Position numbers and translations under genes: made by a program. From Deltaproteobacteria bacterium (GTDB taxonomy: Bacteria > Desulfobacterota > Desulfobulbia > Desulfobulbales > Desulfocapsaceae): a stretch of DNA of 41,142 nt. Every line of letters starts with the position of its first letter. The stretch's first letter is position 1. The notes under the pieces are model-generated. The model saw only the letters and a program-made list of their open reading frames with translations. It did not search any database and was not told where the DNA came from. The stretch spans positions 1 to 41,142 of the forward strand of contig JAPLJF010000024.1 in NCBI GenBank assembly GCA_026388715.1, written 5' to 3'. Of the stretch, positions 7,547-16,500 are shown in pieces.

Positions 7547-7858
7547 ATGCAGAATTACAGCAAAAGAGTTTTGACATCTCTTTTACTTACTGTTTTAACC
7601 GTTGTTTTCTTCAAAACTCCTGGATTGGCCAAGGATTGTGCGGCATGGGATCAAAACGATCCGGGCTTAATGGCTGCGGATATTGCTCTCGCCAGACCAG
7701 CAGGAGCGATGGCGACTGTTGCCGGATTGGCTATTTTTGTAGTTTCTGCTCCCTTCTCGGCGCTTGGCGGCAATAGCCAGGAGGCGTGGGATAGTTTGGT
7801 TGCTTCGCCAGCGGATTACACCTTTAAACGTCCGTTGGGCCATTTTGATTGCGAATAA
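7547..7858 (+). CDS. Small exported conserved protein (hypothetical)
   Basis: The product has 103 residues, with ATG at 7547 preceded by AGGGGGATCCC. Residues 1-28 form a signal peptide (a lysine/arginine start, a hydrophobic core, and cleavage near GLA-KD). The mature part has DIALARPAGAMATVAGLAIFVVSAPFSALGG, a hydrophobic segment, then DYTFKRPLGHFDCE. Short proteins with the RP-G...FxVSxPFxALGG pattern and a final RPLGxFD are common in Desulfobacterota and have sometimes been named multidrug transporters, which the length does not support. It is probably a small envelope protein. Confidence 0.65.
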   Translation: MQNYSKRVLTSLLLTVLTVVFFKTPGLAKDCAAWDQNDPGLMAADIALARPAGAMATVAGLAIFVVSAPFSALGGNSQEAWDSLVASPADYTFKRPLGHFDCE

Positions 7859-8065
7859 ATACCGGGTATCGAAGACTGAACACATTATATCCATTTTCTT
7901 CAAGCTACATCACAGTCAAGAAGTTTCATCCTATCTGATTTGCTGCTTGAAGCTCCCTATAAAGATGTTGCATTTTTCCTTTTTGCGTATAAAATATTTC
8001 TTTCTTTCATTTTGACTTTTCTGGTCAAGTCTGGTGGTTAATCTGCCAGGTAAAGGTTTTTTCCG

Positions 8066-8104
8066 ACGGCAGGCAAGGGTGTGGTCTGCCGTTTTGTTTT
8101 TTTT
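8066..8104 (+). terminator. Rho-independent terminator upstream of lysC
   Basis: The stem ACGGCAG (8066-8072) pairs with CTGCCGT (8086-8092) over a 13-nt loop and is followed directly by a T-rich run to about 8104. It lies about 200 bp after the small exported protein gene and 60 bp before lysC. It could end the upstream transcript or act as an attenuator in the lysC leader. Confidence 0.7.
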
Positions 8105-8163
8105 ATTGAGCTGCTTGCGTTCGTTGCGCTGGTTCCATCTATAAGTGGGAGTCGAAAAAGATA

Positions 8164-9405
8164 ATGGCCTTAATCGTTCAAAAATTTGGCGGAACCTCAG
8201 TGGGGAGTCCTGCGAAGATAAAAGCAGTTGCCGAGCGGGTGCTCAGAAATAAAAACCAGGGCAATCAGATGGTGGTTGTTCTGTCGGCCATGTCGGGTGA
8301 GACCAATCGTCTGGTTGATCTGGCCTCGCAGATGCAGGAACTGCCTGATACCCGGGAGATGGACATGCTGCTGTCCACGGGCGAGCAGGTGACTGTGTCC
8401 TTGTTTGCCATGGCCGTGAAACAGGCCGGGGGTGATGCCGTCTCCTTTCTCGGTGATCAGGTGAAGATCAACACCGATTCGGTGCACACCAAGGCCCGGA
8501 TCGAGTCCATTGATTCGGAAAAGATCATGGCCGAGCTGAATCAGGGCAGGGTGGTTGTCATTGCCGGCTTCCAGGGTGTCAACGAAAAAGGCGATATCAC
8601 CACGCTGGGACGGGGCGGCTCTGATACCACCGCCGTCGCCCTGGCCGCGGCCTTGAAGGCTGATTCCTGTGAGATCTTTACCGATGTTGAGGGCGTTTAT
8701 ACTACGGATCCGAATATCTGCGCCAAGGCCAGAAAGATTGACCGGATCTCCTACGATGAGATGCTGGAGCTTGCCAGTCTGGGGGCCAAGGTCCTTGATA
8801 TCCGGTCTGTGACTTTAGCAAAACGTTATAAAGTTCCAATCCATGTTCGCTCGACGTTCACTGAAACTGAAGGCACCTGGGTTATTGAGGAGGATAAACA
8901 AATGGAAGGATTGATCGTCTCTGGTGTTACCTATAATAAAAACGAGGCCAGGATCACGGTCTCAGGGGTGCCTAATCAGCCGGGTATTGCTGCCAAAATT
9001 TTCACCCCGATTTCCGACGCGAATATTATCGTCGATATGATCATCCAGAATCAGGATGCAGGACGGGGTAAGGCCGACATGACCTTTACGGTTGTGCGTA
9101 CCGATTATGAGCGCACCCTCAAGCTGCTGCAGGAAGTTATCAAAAAGATCGGGGCCGAAAACGTACAGGGGGATACCAATATTGCCAAGATATCCGTCGT
9201 TGGCGTCGGGATGCGGAATCATTCCGGCATTGCCTCCACCATGTTCAGCGTCCTGGCCAAGGAAGGGATCAATATCTCCATGATCTCCACCTCGGAAATC
9301 AAGGTTTCCTGCGTCATTGAAGAGAAGTACACCGAGCTTGCGATCAGGGCCCTGCATGACGCCTTTGAGCTGGACAAGAGCAATGAGCCCGTTGAAGAGA
9401 AGTAA
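8164..9405 (+). CDS. lysC: Aspartate kinase (aspartokinase)
   Basis: LysC phosphorylates L-aspartate with ATP, the first step to lysine, threonine, methionine and diaminopimelate. The 413-residue protein has KFGGTSVG at 7-14, GRGGSDTTAVALAAAL near 150 and FTDVEGVYTTDPN, which together form the amino-acid kinase site. Two ACT domains follow from about residue 265, with GVPNQPGIAAKIF and NHSGIASTMFSVLAKEGINI. This is the monofunctional, lysine/threonine-regulated type and is full length. A GGGAG stretch lies a little far upstream of ATG. It opens a plus-strand run with cimA 72 bp downstream, which fits joint control of aspartate-derived and isoleucine precursors. Confidence 0.96.
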   Translation: MALIVQKFGGTSVGSPAKIKAVAERVLRNKNQGNQMVVVLSAMSGETNRLVDLASQMQELPDTREMDMLLSTGEQVTVSLFAMAVKQAGGDAVSFLGDQVKINTDSVHTKARIESIDSEKIMAELNQGRVVVIAGFQGVNEKGDITTLGRGGSDTTAVALAAALKADSCEIFTDVEGVYTTDPNICAKARKIDRISYDEMLELASLGAKVLDIRSVTLAKRYKVPIHVRSTFTETEGTWVIEEDKQMEGLIVSGVTYNKNEARITVSGVPNQPGIAAKIFTPISDANIIVDMIIQNQDAGRGKADMTFTVVRTDYERTLKLLQEVIKKIGAENVQGDTNIAKISVVGVGMRNHSGIASTMFSVLAKEGINISMISTSEIKVSCVIEEKYTELAIRALHDAFELDKSNEPVEEK

Positions 9406-9477
9406 TAGTTTGCCTGAACAATATCTTGAGATGTGTTATTGATCCTGAATATTAACCTCTAACCCCATGATTATGTT

Positions 9478-11076
9478 ATGTCCAGACTCGTACAGATCTA
9501 TGATACCACGTTAAGGGATGGCACCCAGGCCGAGAATTTCAACCTGTCGGTGCACGATAAGGTGCGAATCAGCCATCAGCTTGATGCGTTTGGGATTGAT
9601 TTCATCGAGGGCGGCTGGCCGGGTTCCAATCCCCAGGCGGTTGAGTTTTTTAAAACCATGCAGGGACAGACCCTGAAGCATGCCCGGTTGTCGGCATTTG
9701 GTTCCACCAGGATGTTTGCCAATCCTGTTGAAAAAGACGCCAATCTCCAGGCCTTGATTGAAGCCAGGACGCCCGTCATTACCATCTTCGGCAAATCCTG
9801 GGACATCCATGTCTTTGACGCCCTGCGCATCACACTTGAAGACAACCTGCTGATTATCGAGGAGTCATTGCGTTATCTGCGGCCCTATGTGCAGAGCCTT
9901 TTTTATGATGCCGAGCACTTTTTTGATGGATTCAAGAAAAACTCCGAATATGCCTTGACCACCCTGGGCAAGGCCATTGACGGCGGCGTGGATTGTCTGA
10001 TCCTCTGTGACACCAACGGCGGCATGCTACCGCAGGAGGTCCAGCCGATCATCGAGCGGGTCCAGCTTTTTATTCAGGATCGGGGGGCCAAGGTAGATCT
10101 TGGCATTCATGCCCATAATGATTCCGAAACGGCGGTTGCCAATTCGCTGTTGGCACTCAGCCTTGGTGTCCGTCAGGTACAGGGGACAATAAACGGGTAC
10201 GGCGAGCGCTGCGGCAATGCCAATCTGACCTCCATTATTCCCGCCCTGGCCCTGAAAATGGACTGCGACAGCGAGGCCATCAGGAGGATCGACAGACTTA
10301 CCGAGACTTCGAGGCTGGTGGATGAACTGGCCAATCTGCCATCGAACAAATATCAACCCTACGTGGGCCGTTCCGCCTTTGCCCACAAGGGCGGCATCCA
10401 TGTCTCGGCGGTGAAGCGGAACCCGCTGACCTATGAACATATTGAGCCGGAAAAGGTTGGTAATATCCGGCGCATCCTTATCTCTGATCAGTCCGGCAAG
10501 AGTAATGTCCTGCACAAGGCCAAAAAGTTCGGGATCAATCTTGAGGATGACAGCCCGATAGTCGCCGCTATTGTCAAGGAATTAAAGGAGTTGGAGAACG
10601 AGGGATTTCAATATGAAGGGGCCGAGGCCTCTTTCGAGCTGCTCATGCGCCGCGCCTTGGGCACCCAGAGAAATTATTTCCAGCTCAGGGGATTCCGGGC
10701 CATTAACAGTAAGCGTTCCATTGATCAGCCACCCGAGACTGAGGCCACTATTCGCCTTGAGGTCGGCGGTGAAGAGGTGCATACCGCCGCCATGGGCAAT
10801 GGCCCGGTCAATGCCCTGGATAATGCCTTGCGCAAGGCACTGATTCATTTTTATCCCAATCTGCAGGAGGTTGATCTCGTAGATTACAAGGTGCGGGTCC
10901 TCTCGGGAGAGCATGGGACCGGGGCCAAGGTGCGCGTCCTTATTGAGTCACGAGATCAATATGAGCAGTGGGGGACGGTTGGGGTTTCCTTGAATATTAT
11001 CGAGGCATCCTGGCAGGCGCTTGTTGATTCCATGAATTATAAACTGATGCGTGATGAGCAGAAGCAGGCAAAGTAG
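9478..11076 (+). CDS. cimA: (R)-citramalate synthase
   Basis: CimA condenses pyruvate with acetyl-CoA to citramalate, opening the threonine-independent isoleucine route. The 532-residue protein starts with YDTTLRDGTQAENFNLS and FIEGGWPGSNP, the HMGL-like TIM barrel with its metal and pyruvate site. LGIHAHNDSETAVANSL and NGYGERCGNANLTSI follow. The region from about 390 to 525 is the LeuA-type regulatory dimerisation domain. The GGWPGSNP form separates it from 2-isopropylmalate synthase and homocitrate synthase. ATG at 9478 has no strong Shine-Dalgarno box. It lies directly after lysC. Confidence 0.93.
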   Translation: MSRLVQIYDTTLRDGTQAENFNLSVHDKVRISHQLDAFGIDFIEGGWPGSNPQAVEFFKTMQGQTLKHARLSAFGSTRMFANPVEKDANLQALIEARTPVITIFGKSWDIHVFDALRITLEDNLLIIEESLRYLRPYVQSLFYDAEHFFDGFKKNSEYALTTLGKAIDGGVDCLILCDTNGGMLPQEVQPIIERVQLFIQDRGAKVDLGIHAHNDSETAVANSLLALSLGVRQVQGTINGYGERCGNANLTSIIPALALKMDCDSEAIRRIDRLTETSRLVDELANLPSNKYQPYVGRSAFAHKGGIHVSAVKRNPLTYEHIEPEKVGNIRRILISDQSGKSNVLHKAKKFGINLEDDSPIVAAIVKELKELENEGFQYEGAEASFELLMRRALGTQRNYFQLRGFRAINSKRSIDQPPETEATIRLEVGGEEVHTAAMGNGPVNALDNALRKALIHFYPNLQEVDLVDYKVRVLSGEHGTGAKVRVLIESRDQYEQWGTVGVSLNIIEASWQALVDSMNYKLMRDEQKQAK

Positions 11077-11095
11077 CAGGCCCGGATCACAGCAG

Positions 11096-11530
11096 ATGCC
11101 ACATATTGAAAACGATGCCCGGGTGGAGATCCTTCTCTTCCTGGGCATCGTCTTTTGGTGCTGGATGCTGGTTTTGTTTTTTCAGGGAAGGTTTGCGGTT
11201 AGCCCTGAAAGTCCCTTGACGTTATCCTGGAACGGAAAGGCACTGCAAATGGTGACCAAACCTGTTGTTTTGAGATCAGGCGAACAATTACAGATAGTAC
11301 CCGCTGCTTTGACCCCTTTTTTCTTTCAACCTATTCCCGTTAATTTTGCAGATCAAGAACTCCTGTCAACCATATCGGGAATCGGCCCCGAGCTGGCCGC
11401 GCAGATCGTCAAGACCCGTGACAGTAAAGGTTTATTTGCCAAGCCGGAAGACCTGCTTGCCGTTCCTGGTATCGGCCGTTCCCGGATGAACCAGTTTGCT
11501 CCCCAATTTTCCTTTGCGGTGAGCCAGTGA
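11096..11530 (+). CDS. ComEA-like membrane-anchored helix-hairpin-helix protein
   Basis: The 144-residue protein from ATG 11096 has one membrane helix near residues 13-31 (ILLFLGIVFWCWMLVLFF) and ends in a tandem helix-hairpin-helix unit: LLSTISGIGPELAAQIV, then DLLAVPGIGRSRMNQF. This is the DNA-binding module of ComEA-type proteins. An upstream ATG at 11054 is in frame but would overlap cimA; neither start has a clear ribosome-binding site. The product could bind DNA outside the inner membrane, though the HhH unit is also found in unrelated proteins. Its stop overlaps the GTG start of miaA (GTGA), which suggests translational coupling. Confidence 0.75.
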   Translation: MPHIENDARVEILLFLGIVFWCWMLVLFFQGRFAVSPESPLTLSWNGKALQMVTKPVVLRSGEQLQIVPAALTPFFFQPIPVNFADQELLSTISGIGPELAAQIVKTRDSKGLFAKPEDLLAVPGIGRSRMNQFAPQFSFAVSQ

Positions 11531-12483
11531 ACCAGTCACAAACGATAGATAGTCCGGTGCTGGTGCTGGTCGGGCCAACGGCGATCGGCAAGACCGAGTT
11601 GTCGCTGCAGCTGGCCGAGCAATTTCATTGTGAAATCGTCAGCGTTGATTCCATGCAGGTCTATCGATTCATGGATATCGGCACCGCCAAGGTCAGTGTT
11701 GAGGAACGGGCGCGGATTCCGCATCATCTCATCGATGTGGTCGATCCGGACGCGGACTATGACGCGGCCTGTTTTGTCCGTGACGCCATGATCTCCATTG
11801 CAGATATCCATAGCCGGGGCAGGGTGCCGCTGCTTACCGGCGGAACCGGATTGTATCTGCGGGCGCTCATTGACGGACTTTCTGCAGACATAGGGCAGTT
11901 TCCCGCGATACGAGATCAGCTTCAGCAACGGTTAACCTCTGTAGGATCAGATAAGTTACATGAAGAATTGTTCCTATGTGACCGTATTTCTGCAGAAAGA
12001 ATTAACAAAAACGACACACATCGTTTGTTGCGGGCACTGGAGGTCTACCAGGCAACCGGCAGGCCTTGGTCTGAACATATTGCCTTGCACCAGCAACAAA
12101 AAACATCACGATTTTCTAATATACTGCAAATCGGCTTGACCTGTGACCGGGATCTCTTGTATCGACGGATTGACATGCGAACCAGTCTGATGCTGGGCAG
12201 CGGTCTTGAGCAGGAGGTAAAAGGGCTGATAGCCAGAGGGTACAGCCCTCAATTAAAATCCATGCAGGCAATCGGCTACCGTCACATGAATAATTACCTG
12301 AACAATGTCTGGGATATGCCTGAAACAGAACGATTACTCGCCAGAGATACCAGGCGATACGCCAAACGCCAATACACTTGGTTTGCCGCCAGTCCTGATC
12401 TGGAGTGGTTCGACGTACAGGACCATCAAGCGATCATCAAAAGGATTGATAGCTGGAACCAGTCGAGCTATCAATCGGACTGA
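11527..12483 (+). CDS. miaA: tRNA dimethylallyltransferase
   Basis: MiaA transfers a dimethylallyl group to N6 of A37 in tRNAs that read UNN codons. The 318-residue protein has the P-loop GPTAIGKTE at 16-24, VDSMQVYRFMDIGTAK (the DSxQVY tRNA/substrate motif), PHHLIDVVDP, and TGGTGLYLRAL. The GTG start at 11527 overlaps the preceding stop. MiaB, which methylthiolates the same adenosine next, is encoded 4 kb downstream on the same strand. Confidence 0.96.
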   Translation: MNQSQTIDSPVLVLVGPTAIGKTELSLQLAEQFHCEIVSVDSMQVYRFMDIGTAKVSVEERARIPHHLIDVVDPDADYDAACFVRDAMISIADIHSRGRVPLLTGGTGLYLRALIDGLSADIGQFPAIRDQLQQRLTSVGSDKLHEELFLCDRISAERINKNDTHRLLRALEVYQATGRPWSEHIALHQQQKTSRFSNILQIGLTCDRDLLYRRIDMRTSLMLGSGLEQEVKGLIARGYSPQLKSMQAIGYRHMNNYLNNVWDMPETERLLARDTRRYAKRQYTWFAASPDLEWFDVQDHQAIIKRIDSWNQSSYQSD

Positions 12484-12549
12484 TAACTCAAAAAGCCCTC
12501 TGATGTGTTAAAATTAAAAAAACACTTCTTCAATATTATATAATAAAAA

Positions 12550-12569
12550 GTTAATGTTAAATATAGATA
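12550..12569 (+). repeat. 20-bp direct repeat, copy 1 (over the recJ start)
   Basis: GTTAATGTTAAATATAGATA at 12550-12569 is repeated exactly at 16444-16463. Here it includes the first five codons of recJ (ATG TTA AAT ATA GAT). Confidence 0.6.
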
Positions 12570-14371
12570 AAAATCTACACACGGAATGGAGAATAACACC
12601 TCAGGTAGAGCCCAGCTATGATCTGCAACAAACAGCAAAAAAGAAAAACCTTCATCCCGTTATTGTAAAACTTCTGGCCCAGCGTGGCTTGCATGATCAA
12701 AAAGCGATAGAAGAGTTTCTGGAACCAAAACTTGCCGACCTACCTCATCCTTTAGAAATGGGTGGGATGAAAGAGGCTGCCGCCCTTGCTGGTCAGGCGG
12801 TACTTGCTGGAGCACCAATCCTGATATGGGGTGATTACGATGTGGACGGAACCACCGGCACAGCACTTCTTGTCTCATTTTTTCAGGAACTTGGTATTCA
12901 CGCGACATATATAATTCCCAACCGGATAACGCATGGATATGGTTTGCATATTGACCTCCTGCGCTCTTTGGCGCCCAGCAAACCAGAGCAGAAAGCGCTA
13001 CTTATAACTGTTGATTGCGGCATATCAGCAAGCGAGGAAATCATTGCTGCCCAAAAGATGGGCTTTCAGGTCATTGTCACTGATCATCATGAGCCTCCGG
13101 CAGGAGGTTCATCTGCCGATGCCATAGTGAACCCAAAACAATCTACCTGCACCTTTCCCACAGAAGAGCTGGCCGGCGTTGGCGTGGCCTTTTATCTGGC
13201 CTGCGGAATCCGCCAATACCTGCGTGTAGAAGGGTTTTTCAACGAAAAAAGGCGTGAACCGGATGTCCGGAATTTGCTGGATCTAGTGGCTCTGGGAACG
13301 ATCGCTGATATGGTTCCACTGGGAAAGGTCAACAGAACCCTTGTAAAAGAGGGAATGCGGATGATCGAACAGCAAAAAAGACCTGGAATCAAGGCGATGC
13401 TTGCAATAGCTGGATTGCTCAACAGCAAAAAAAACTTGATCAGCGCTGTCAGCTCAGAGGATATCGGATTTACTCTCGCGCCCATGATCAATGCCGCCGG
13501 CAGGCTGGCAGATGCTGCTCTTGCGGTTCAATTATTGCTGAGTCAAGATCTGGCTGAGGCCATGCCGCTTGCCCAGGAGCTTCTAGCCTTAAACAACAGC
13601 AGGAAAAAGATTGGCCAGGACGTCTATTTGCGGGCCGTTACCTTGCGCAATAAGAAGAGTGAGATGAGTAACTGTCTGATATTAAATGGTGATTTTCATC
13701 ATGGCGTAATTGGGATTGTTGCTTCAAGGCTGGTAGAGGCATTTCATGTTCCAACCATTCTTTTTGCTCAAGAGAAGGATCTTCAGGGCAAGATGGTGTT
13801 CAAGGGATCAGGGCGCTCTGTGCCGGGAGTAAATATTCATGCCGCTCTGGAGAGTTGCGCGGAGACAATGATCCGTTACGGCGGACATGCCATGGCCGCC
13901 GGCATGTCTGTGTCCGGGGAACTTTTCGATCTGTTTTGTACGAGGATAAATGAAGAAATCGGCAAACAGGTGCAAGATGGTAATCCGGTGGCAACGCTGA
14001 CGATAGATCTTGAGGCAGAGATGGATGAGATCTTTTCTCCCGGAGGCGGGAGGCAATTCGGGGAACAATTACAGCTGCTTGAACCGTTTGGGCCAGGAAA
14101 TAGAAATCCGGTGTTCTCTGCGAAAAGAGTTCGGTTGGTTGAAGTCAAGCCTATTGGTGTGGATAAAACGCATTTGAAGGTTTCATTTCAATGTAATGGC
14201 GCTGTGCAAAAAGGAGTCGGTTTCGGGCTTGGTTCGTATCTCTCGGATCTCTCTCAAGACAATAAACCAGCAATTGCCTATAGCCCCATGGCGAATCGGT
14301 ACCGTGACACCCTGAGCTGGGAAGTAAGAATGATAGGGATTCAATTCCAGCAAGAACTAGAAGGGCAGTAA
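12554..14371 (+). CDS. recJ: Single-stranded-DNA-specific exonuclease RecJ
   Basis: RecJ degrades single-stranded DNA 5' to 3' in recombination and mismatch repair. The 605-residue protein has DYDVDG near residue 95, VDCGIS, TDHHEPP (the DHH motif), a DHHA1 domain with YGGHAMAAGMSV, and a C-terminal OB-like region. Length is normal. The only plausible start is ATG 12554, which lies inside a 20-bp repeat and has no Shine-Dalgarno box. It follows miaA by 70 bp of A+T-rich DNA. Confidence 0.95.
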   Translation: MLNIDKNLHTEWRITPQVEPSYDLQQTAKKKNLHPVIVKLLAQRGLHDQKAIEEFLEPKLADLPHPLEMGGMKEAAALAGQAVLAGAPILIWGDYDVDGTTGTALLVSFFQELGIHATYIIPNRITHGYGLHIDLLRSLAPSKPEQKALLITVDCGISASEEIIAAQKMGFQVIVTDHHEPPAGGSSADAIVNPKQSTCTFPTEELAGVGVAFYLACGIRQYLRVEGFFNEKRREPDVRNLLDLVALGTIADMVPLGKVNRTLVKEGMRMIEQQKRPGIKAMLAIAGLLNSKKNLISAVSSEDIGFTLAPMINAAGRLADAALAVQLLLSQDLAEAMPLAQELLALNNSRKKIGQDVYLRAVTLRNKKSEMSNCLILNGDFHHGVIGIVASRLVEAFHVPTILFAQEKDLQGKMVFKGSGRSVPGVNIHAALESCAETMIRYGGHAMAAGMSVSGELFDLFCTRINEEIGKQVQDGNPVATLTIDLEAEMDEIFSPGGGRQFGEQLQLLEPFGPGNRNPVFSAKRVRLVEVKPIGVDKTHLKVSFQCNGAVQKGVGFGLGSYLSDLSQDNKPAIAYSPMANRYRDTLSWEVRMIGIQFQQELEGQ

Positions 14372-14766
14372 GAAATAATCTCGAATTAACAATAACTATA
14401 TTTATTTAAATCTTAATTTAGCGAACTAATATATTATTAAACATAATATACATTATGCGACATTGTTTAATTCTTGTTTTTTGACCCCAGTTTCAAGGTG
14501 TCCCTTTTATGGTAAGTTGTATTGAAACGGACTTTGAGCTTTGAGGGTATCTTCCTTGGCTTTATGTCTGGTCAGGAAATGAACGGTGCTCTGTAGAAAG
14601 TACTTGTTCTTTCTCTTTTGCTGAATCCGTGGTATCAATAGCTACTGAAGAAACTTTAGTTGTCGTCTTTGTTGTATCATTTTGTTCAACTATGACAATC
14701 GTTTGCGGGATCGAAACTTTTCCCTGGCAGTCGTAATATATGTATCTGTTTATTTAGGAGTATTTC
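14372..14766. other. Intergenic stretch without a supported gene
   Basis: The first ~90 bp are very A+T-rich. The rest contains TTTTTTGACCCCAG near 14477, resembling an edge of the REP/RAYT type repeats. A minus-strand frame encodes a Thr/Ser-rich stretch (VIVEQNDTTKTTTKVSS) ending after SFPDQT near 14570, with no start codon. I consider it debris. Confidence 0.35.
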
Positions 14767-16212
14767 ATGAATCGAGATATTTATCAGGAGCCTCTGGTTA
14801 GCCGCTACACCAGTCGGGATATGCAGGAGCTCTTTTCGGAAAAAACAAAATTTACGACCTGGAGAAAATGCTGGGTTGCCCTGGCTGAGGCCCAGTATGA
14901 ATTGGGGCTGACTGATATCGTTAAGCCGGAGATGCTTGCCCAGATGCGGGCCAATGTCGAGAATATTGATTATGATCTGGCAGCGGCCAAAGAGAAAGAA
15001 ATCCGCCATGATGTCATGGCTCATGTCTTTGAATTTGGAACAAAATGTCCACTCGCTGAAGGGATTATTCATCTTGGGGCGACTTCGCAATTTGTGGTCT
15101 GCAATACCGATCTGATCCTTCAGAAGAAGGCCTTTGCCTTGATCAGGGCGGCCTTGCTTCAGGTGATCCAGAACCTTACGGAATTTGCCCTGAAGTACAA
15201 GGATCTGCCAACCCTGGGATTTACCCACTATCAACCTGCCCAGCCAACAACGGTTGGCAAGAGAAATACGCTCTATATTCAAGATCTTGTAATGGATCTT
15301 GAATATATTGATTCATTTCTGGGCCAGGTAAAGGCCCGAGGCGCAAAGGGTACTGTCGGCACCCAGGCAACCTTTATTGAACTGTTTAAGGGGGATAATC
15401 AAAAGGTCAGGGATCTGGATCTGTTGGTTTCCAAGAAGCTTGGATTTGATGAGGCTTTTGCGGTGACGGGACAAACCTATCCGCGAAAGCTTGATATGAA
15501 GCTTGCAGAAACACTCGCTGGTATAGGAAGTTCCGCTCACAAGTTCGCAGTTGACCTGAGGTTGCTTTCCAATCTCAAAGTCCAGGAGGAGCCTTTTGCC
15601 AAGAATCAAACCGGCTCCTCGGCAATGGCCTATAAGCGCAATCCTATGCGCTCTGAGCGGATGACGGGCCTTGCCCGTAAGCTCATGGGTCTGCCCGCCG
15701 ATTTTGCCGCCACCTTTGCCAATCAATGGTTTGAACGCACCCTTGACGACTCTGCCATTCGGCGGATGGATATCCCACAGGCCTTCCTGCTGACCGATGC
15801 GATTCTCAAGCTTTACGTTAATATTACGTCGCAAATGGTTGTTTTTCCAAAACAGATAGAGCGGCATCTGCGGATGGAGCTGCCCTTTATGTCCACTGAA
15901 AAGATCCTGATGGAGGCCGTTGAAAAAGGCAAGAGTCGTCAGGAGATGCATGAAGTAATCAAAGAGCATTCACTGGCCGCGGGCAAGGTTGTCAAGGAGG
16001 ATGGCGGAGAGAATGACCTGTTGCAACGTCTGGCCAGCGACACGCGGATCCCCTTTACCATGGAGGACCTGAAGGCCCTGGTCGGCGATTATACCCAGTT
16101 TACCGGCCGGGCCGCCGCCCAGACCAGTGAGTATATAGAAGAAGTTGTAGCTCCCCTGCTTGCTGCCCGCAAGGATCAGATGAGAATAATTGACTCCTCG
16201 CTTTCAGTGTAA
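14767..16212 (+). CDS. purB: Adenylosuccinate lyase
   Basis: PurB splits SAICAR and adenylosuccinate in purine synthesis, releasing fumarate. The 481-residue protein shows the fumarase/aspartase fold signatures: HLGATSQFVVCNTDL, GFTHYQPAQPTTVGKR, and the signature loop GSSAMAYKRNPMRSER near residues 290-305. The SAM-AYKRNPMRSE form and length resemble the longer PurB type rather than the ~430-residue one. AGGAG lies 8 bp before ATG. It stands between recJ and a DUF4911 gene. Confidence 0.95.
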   Translation: MNRDIYQEPLVSRYTSRDMQELFSEKTKFTTWRKCWVALAEAQYELGLTDIVKPEMLAQMRANVENIDYDLAAAKEKEIRHDVMAHVFEFGTKCPLAEGIIHLGATSQFVVCNTDLILQKKAFALIRAALLQVIQNLTEFALKYKDLPTLGFTHYQPAQPTTVGKRNTLYIQDLVMDLEYIDSFLGQVKARGAKGTVGTQATFIELFKGDNQKVRDLDLLVSKKLGFDEAFAVTGQTYPRKLDMKLAETLAGIGSSAHKFAVDLRLLSNLKVQEEPFAKNQTGSSAMAYKRNPMRSERMTGLARKLMGLPADFAATFANQWFERTLDDSAIRRMDIPQAFLLTDAILKLYVNITSQMVVFPKQIERHLRMELPFMSTEKILMEAVEKGKSRQEMHEVIKEHSLAAGKVVKEDGGENDLLQRLASDTRIPFTMEDLKALVGDYTQFTGRAAAQTSEYIEEVVAPLLAARKDQMRIIDSSLSV

Positions 16213-16226
16213 ATGCCATAATTGCC

Positions 16227-16442
16227 ATGGATGCGCCTACATTCAAAGAGCTCTATCTTGCTATCGTCCCTGGAAGATTTCATTTTCTCAAGTCTATTCT
16301 GGAGGGCTATGATGGCCTGGCAATCCTTTCCAGTGTTGATGGGAAAATAGGAACGGTGCGTCTTCGTTATCCGGCTGAATCAGAACCCCTGCTCTTTGAG
16401 CTTTTGTCGGCGTTGGCCCCTGGGCTCAGTAAATACGCGTGA
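16227..16442 (+). CDS. DUF4911 domain protein
   Basis: The 71-residue protein reads FHFLKSILEGYDGLAILSSVDGKIGTVRLRYP, the pattern of DUF4911, a small family found mostly in Desulfobacterota and relatives and often next to miaB. The function is unknown. It begins 14 bp after purB and ends 58 bp before miaB, so it is likely in the same transcript. The size and FLKxxLEGYDG core suggest a compact alpha/beta domain. Confidence 0.75.
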   Translation: MDAPTFKELYLAIVPGRFHFLKSILEGYDGLAILSSVDGKIGTVRLRYPAESEPLLFELLSALAPGLSKYA

Positions 16443-16443
16443 C

Positions 16444-16463
16444 GTTAATGTTAAATATAGATA
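16444..16463 (+). repeat. 20-bp direct repeat, copy 2 (upstream of miaB)
   Basis: This is an exact second copy of the sequence at 12550-12569. It lies directly after the DUF4911 stop codon and again offers ATG TTA AAT ATA GAT, here heading an 18-codon frame that runs to the miaB start. Confidence 0.6.
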
Positions 16464-16500
16464 TTGTGGTCATCTCATTATTGAATGGTATTAAAATACA

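Noticed and set aside
7859..8163. Lysine riboswitch upstream of lysC
   Set aside because: The 305-bp gap shows one simple terminator hairpin but none of the conserved lysine-riboswitch helices that I could trace.
15313..15969. A 218-codon open frame on the minus strand
   Set aside because: It is antisense to purB; its residues follow from purB codon bias.
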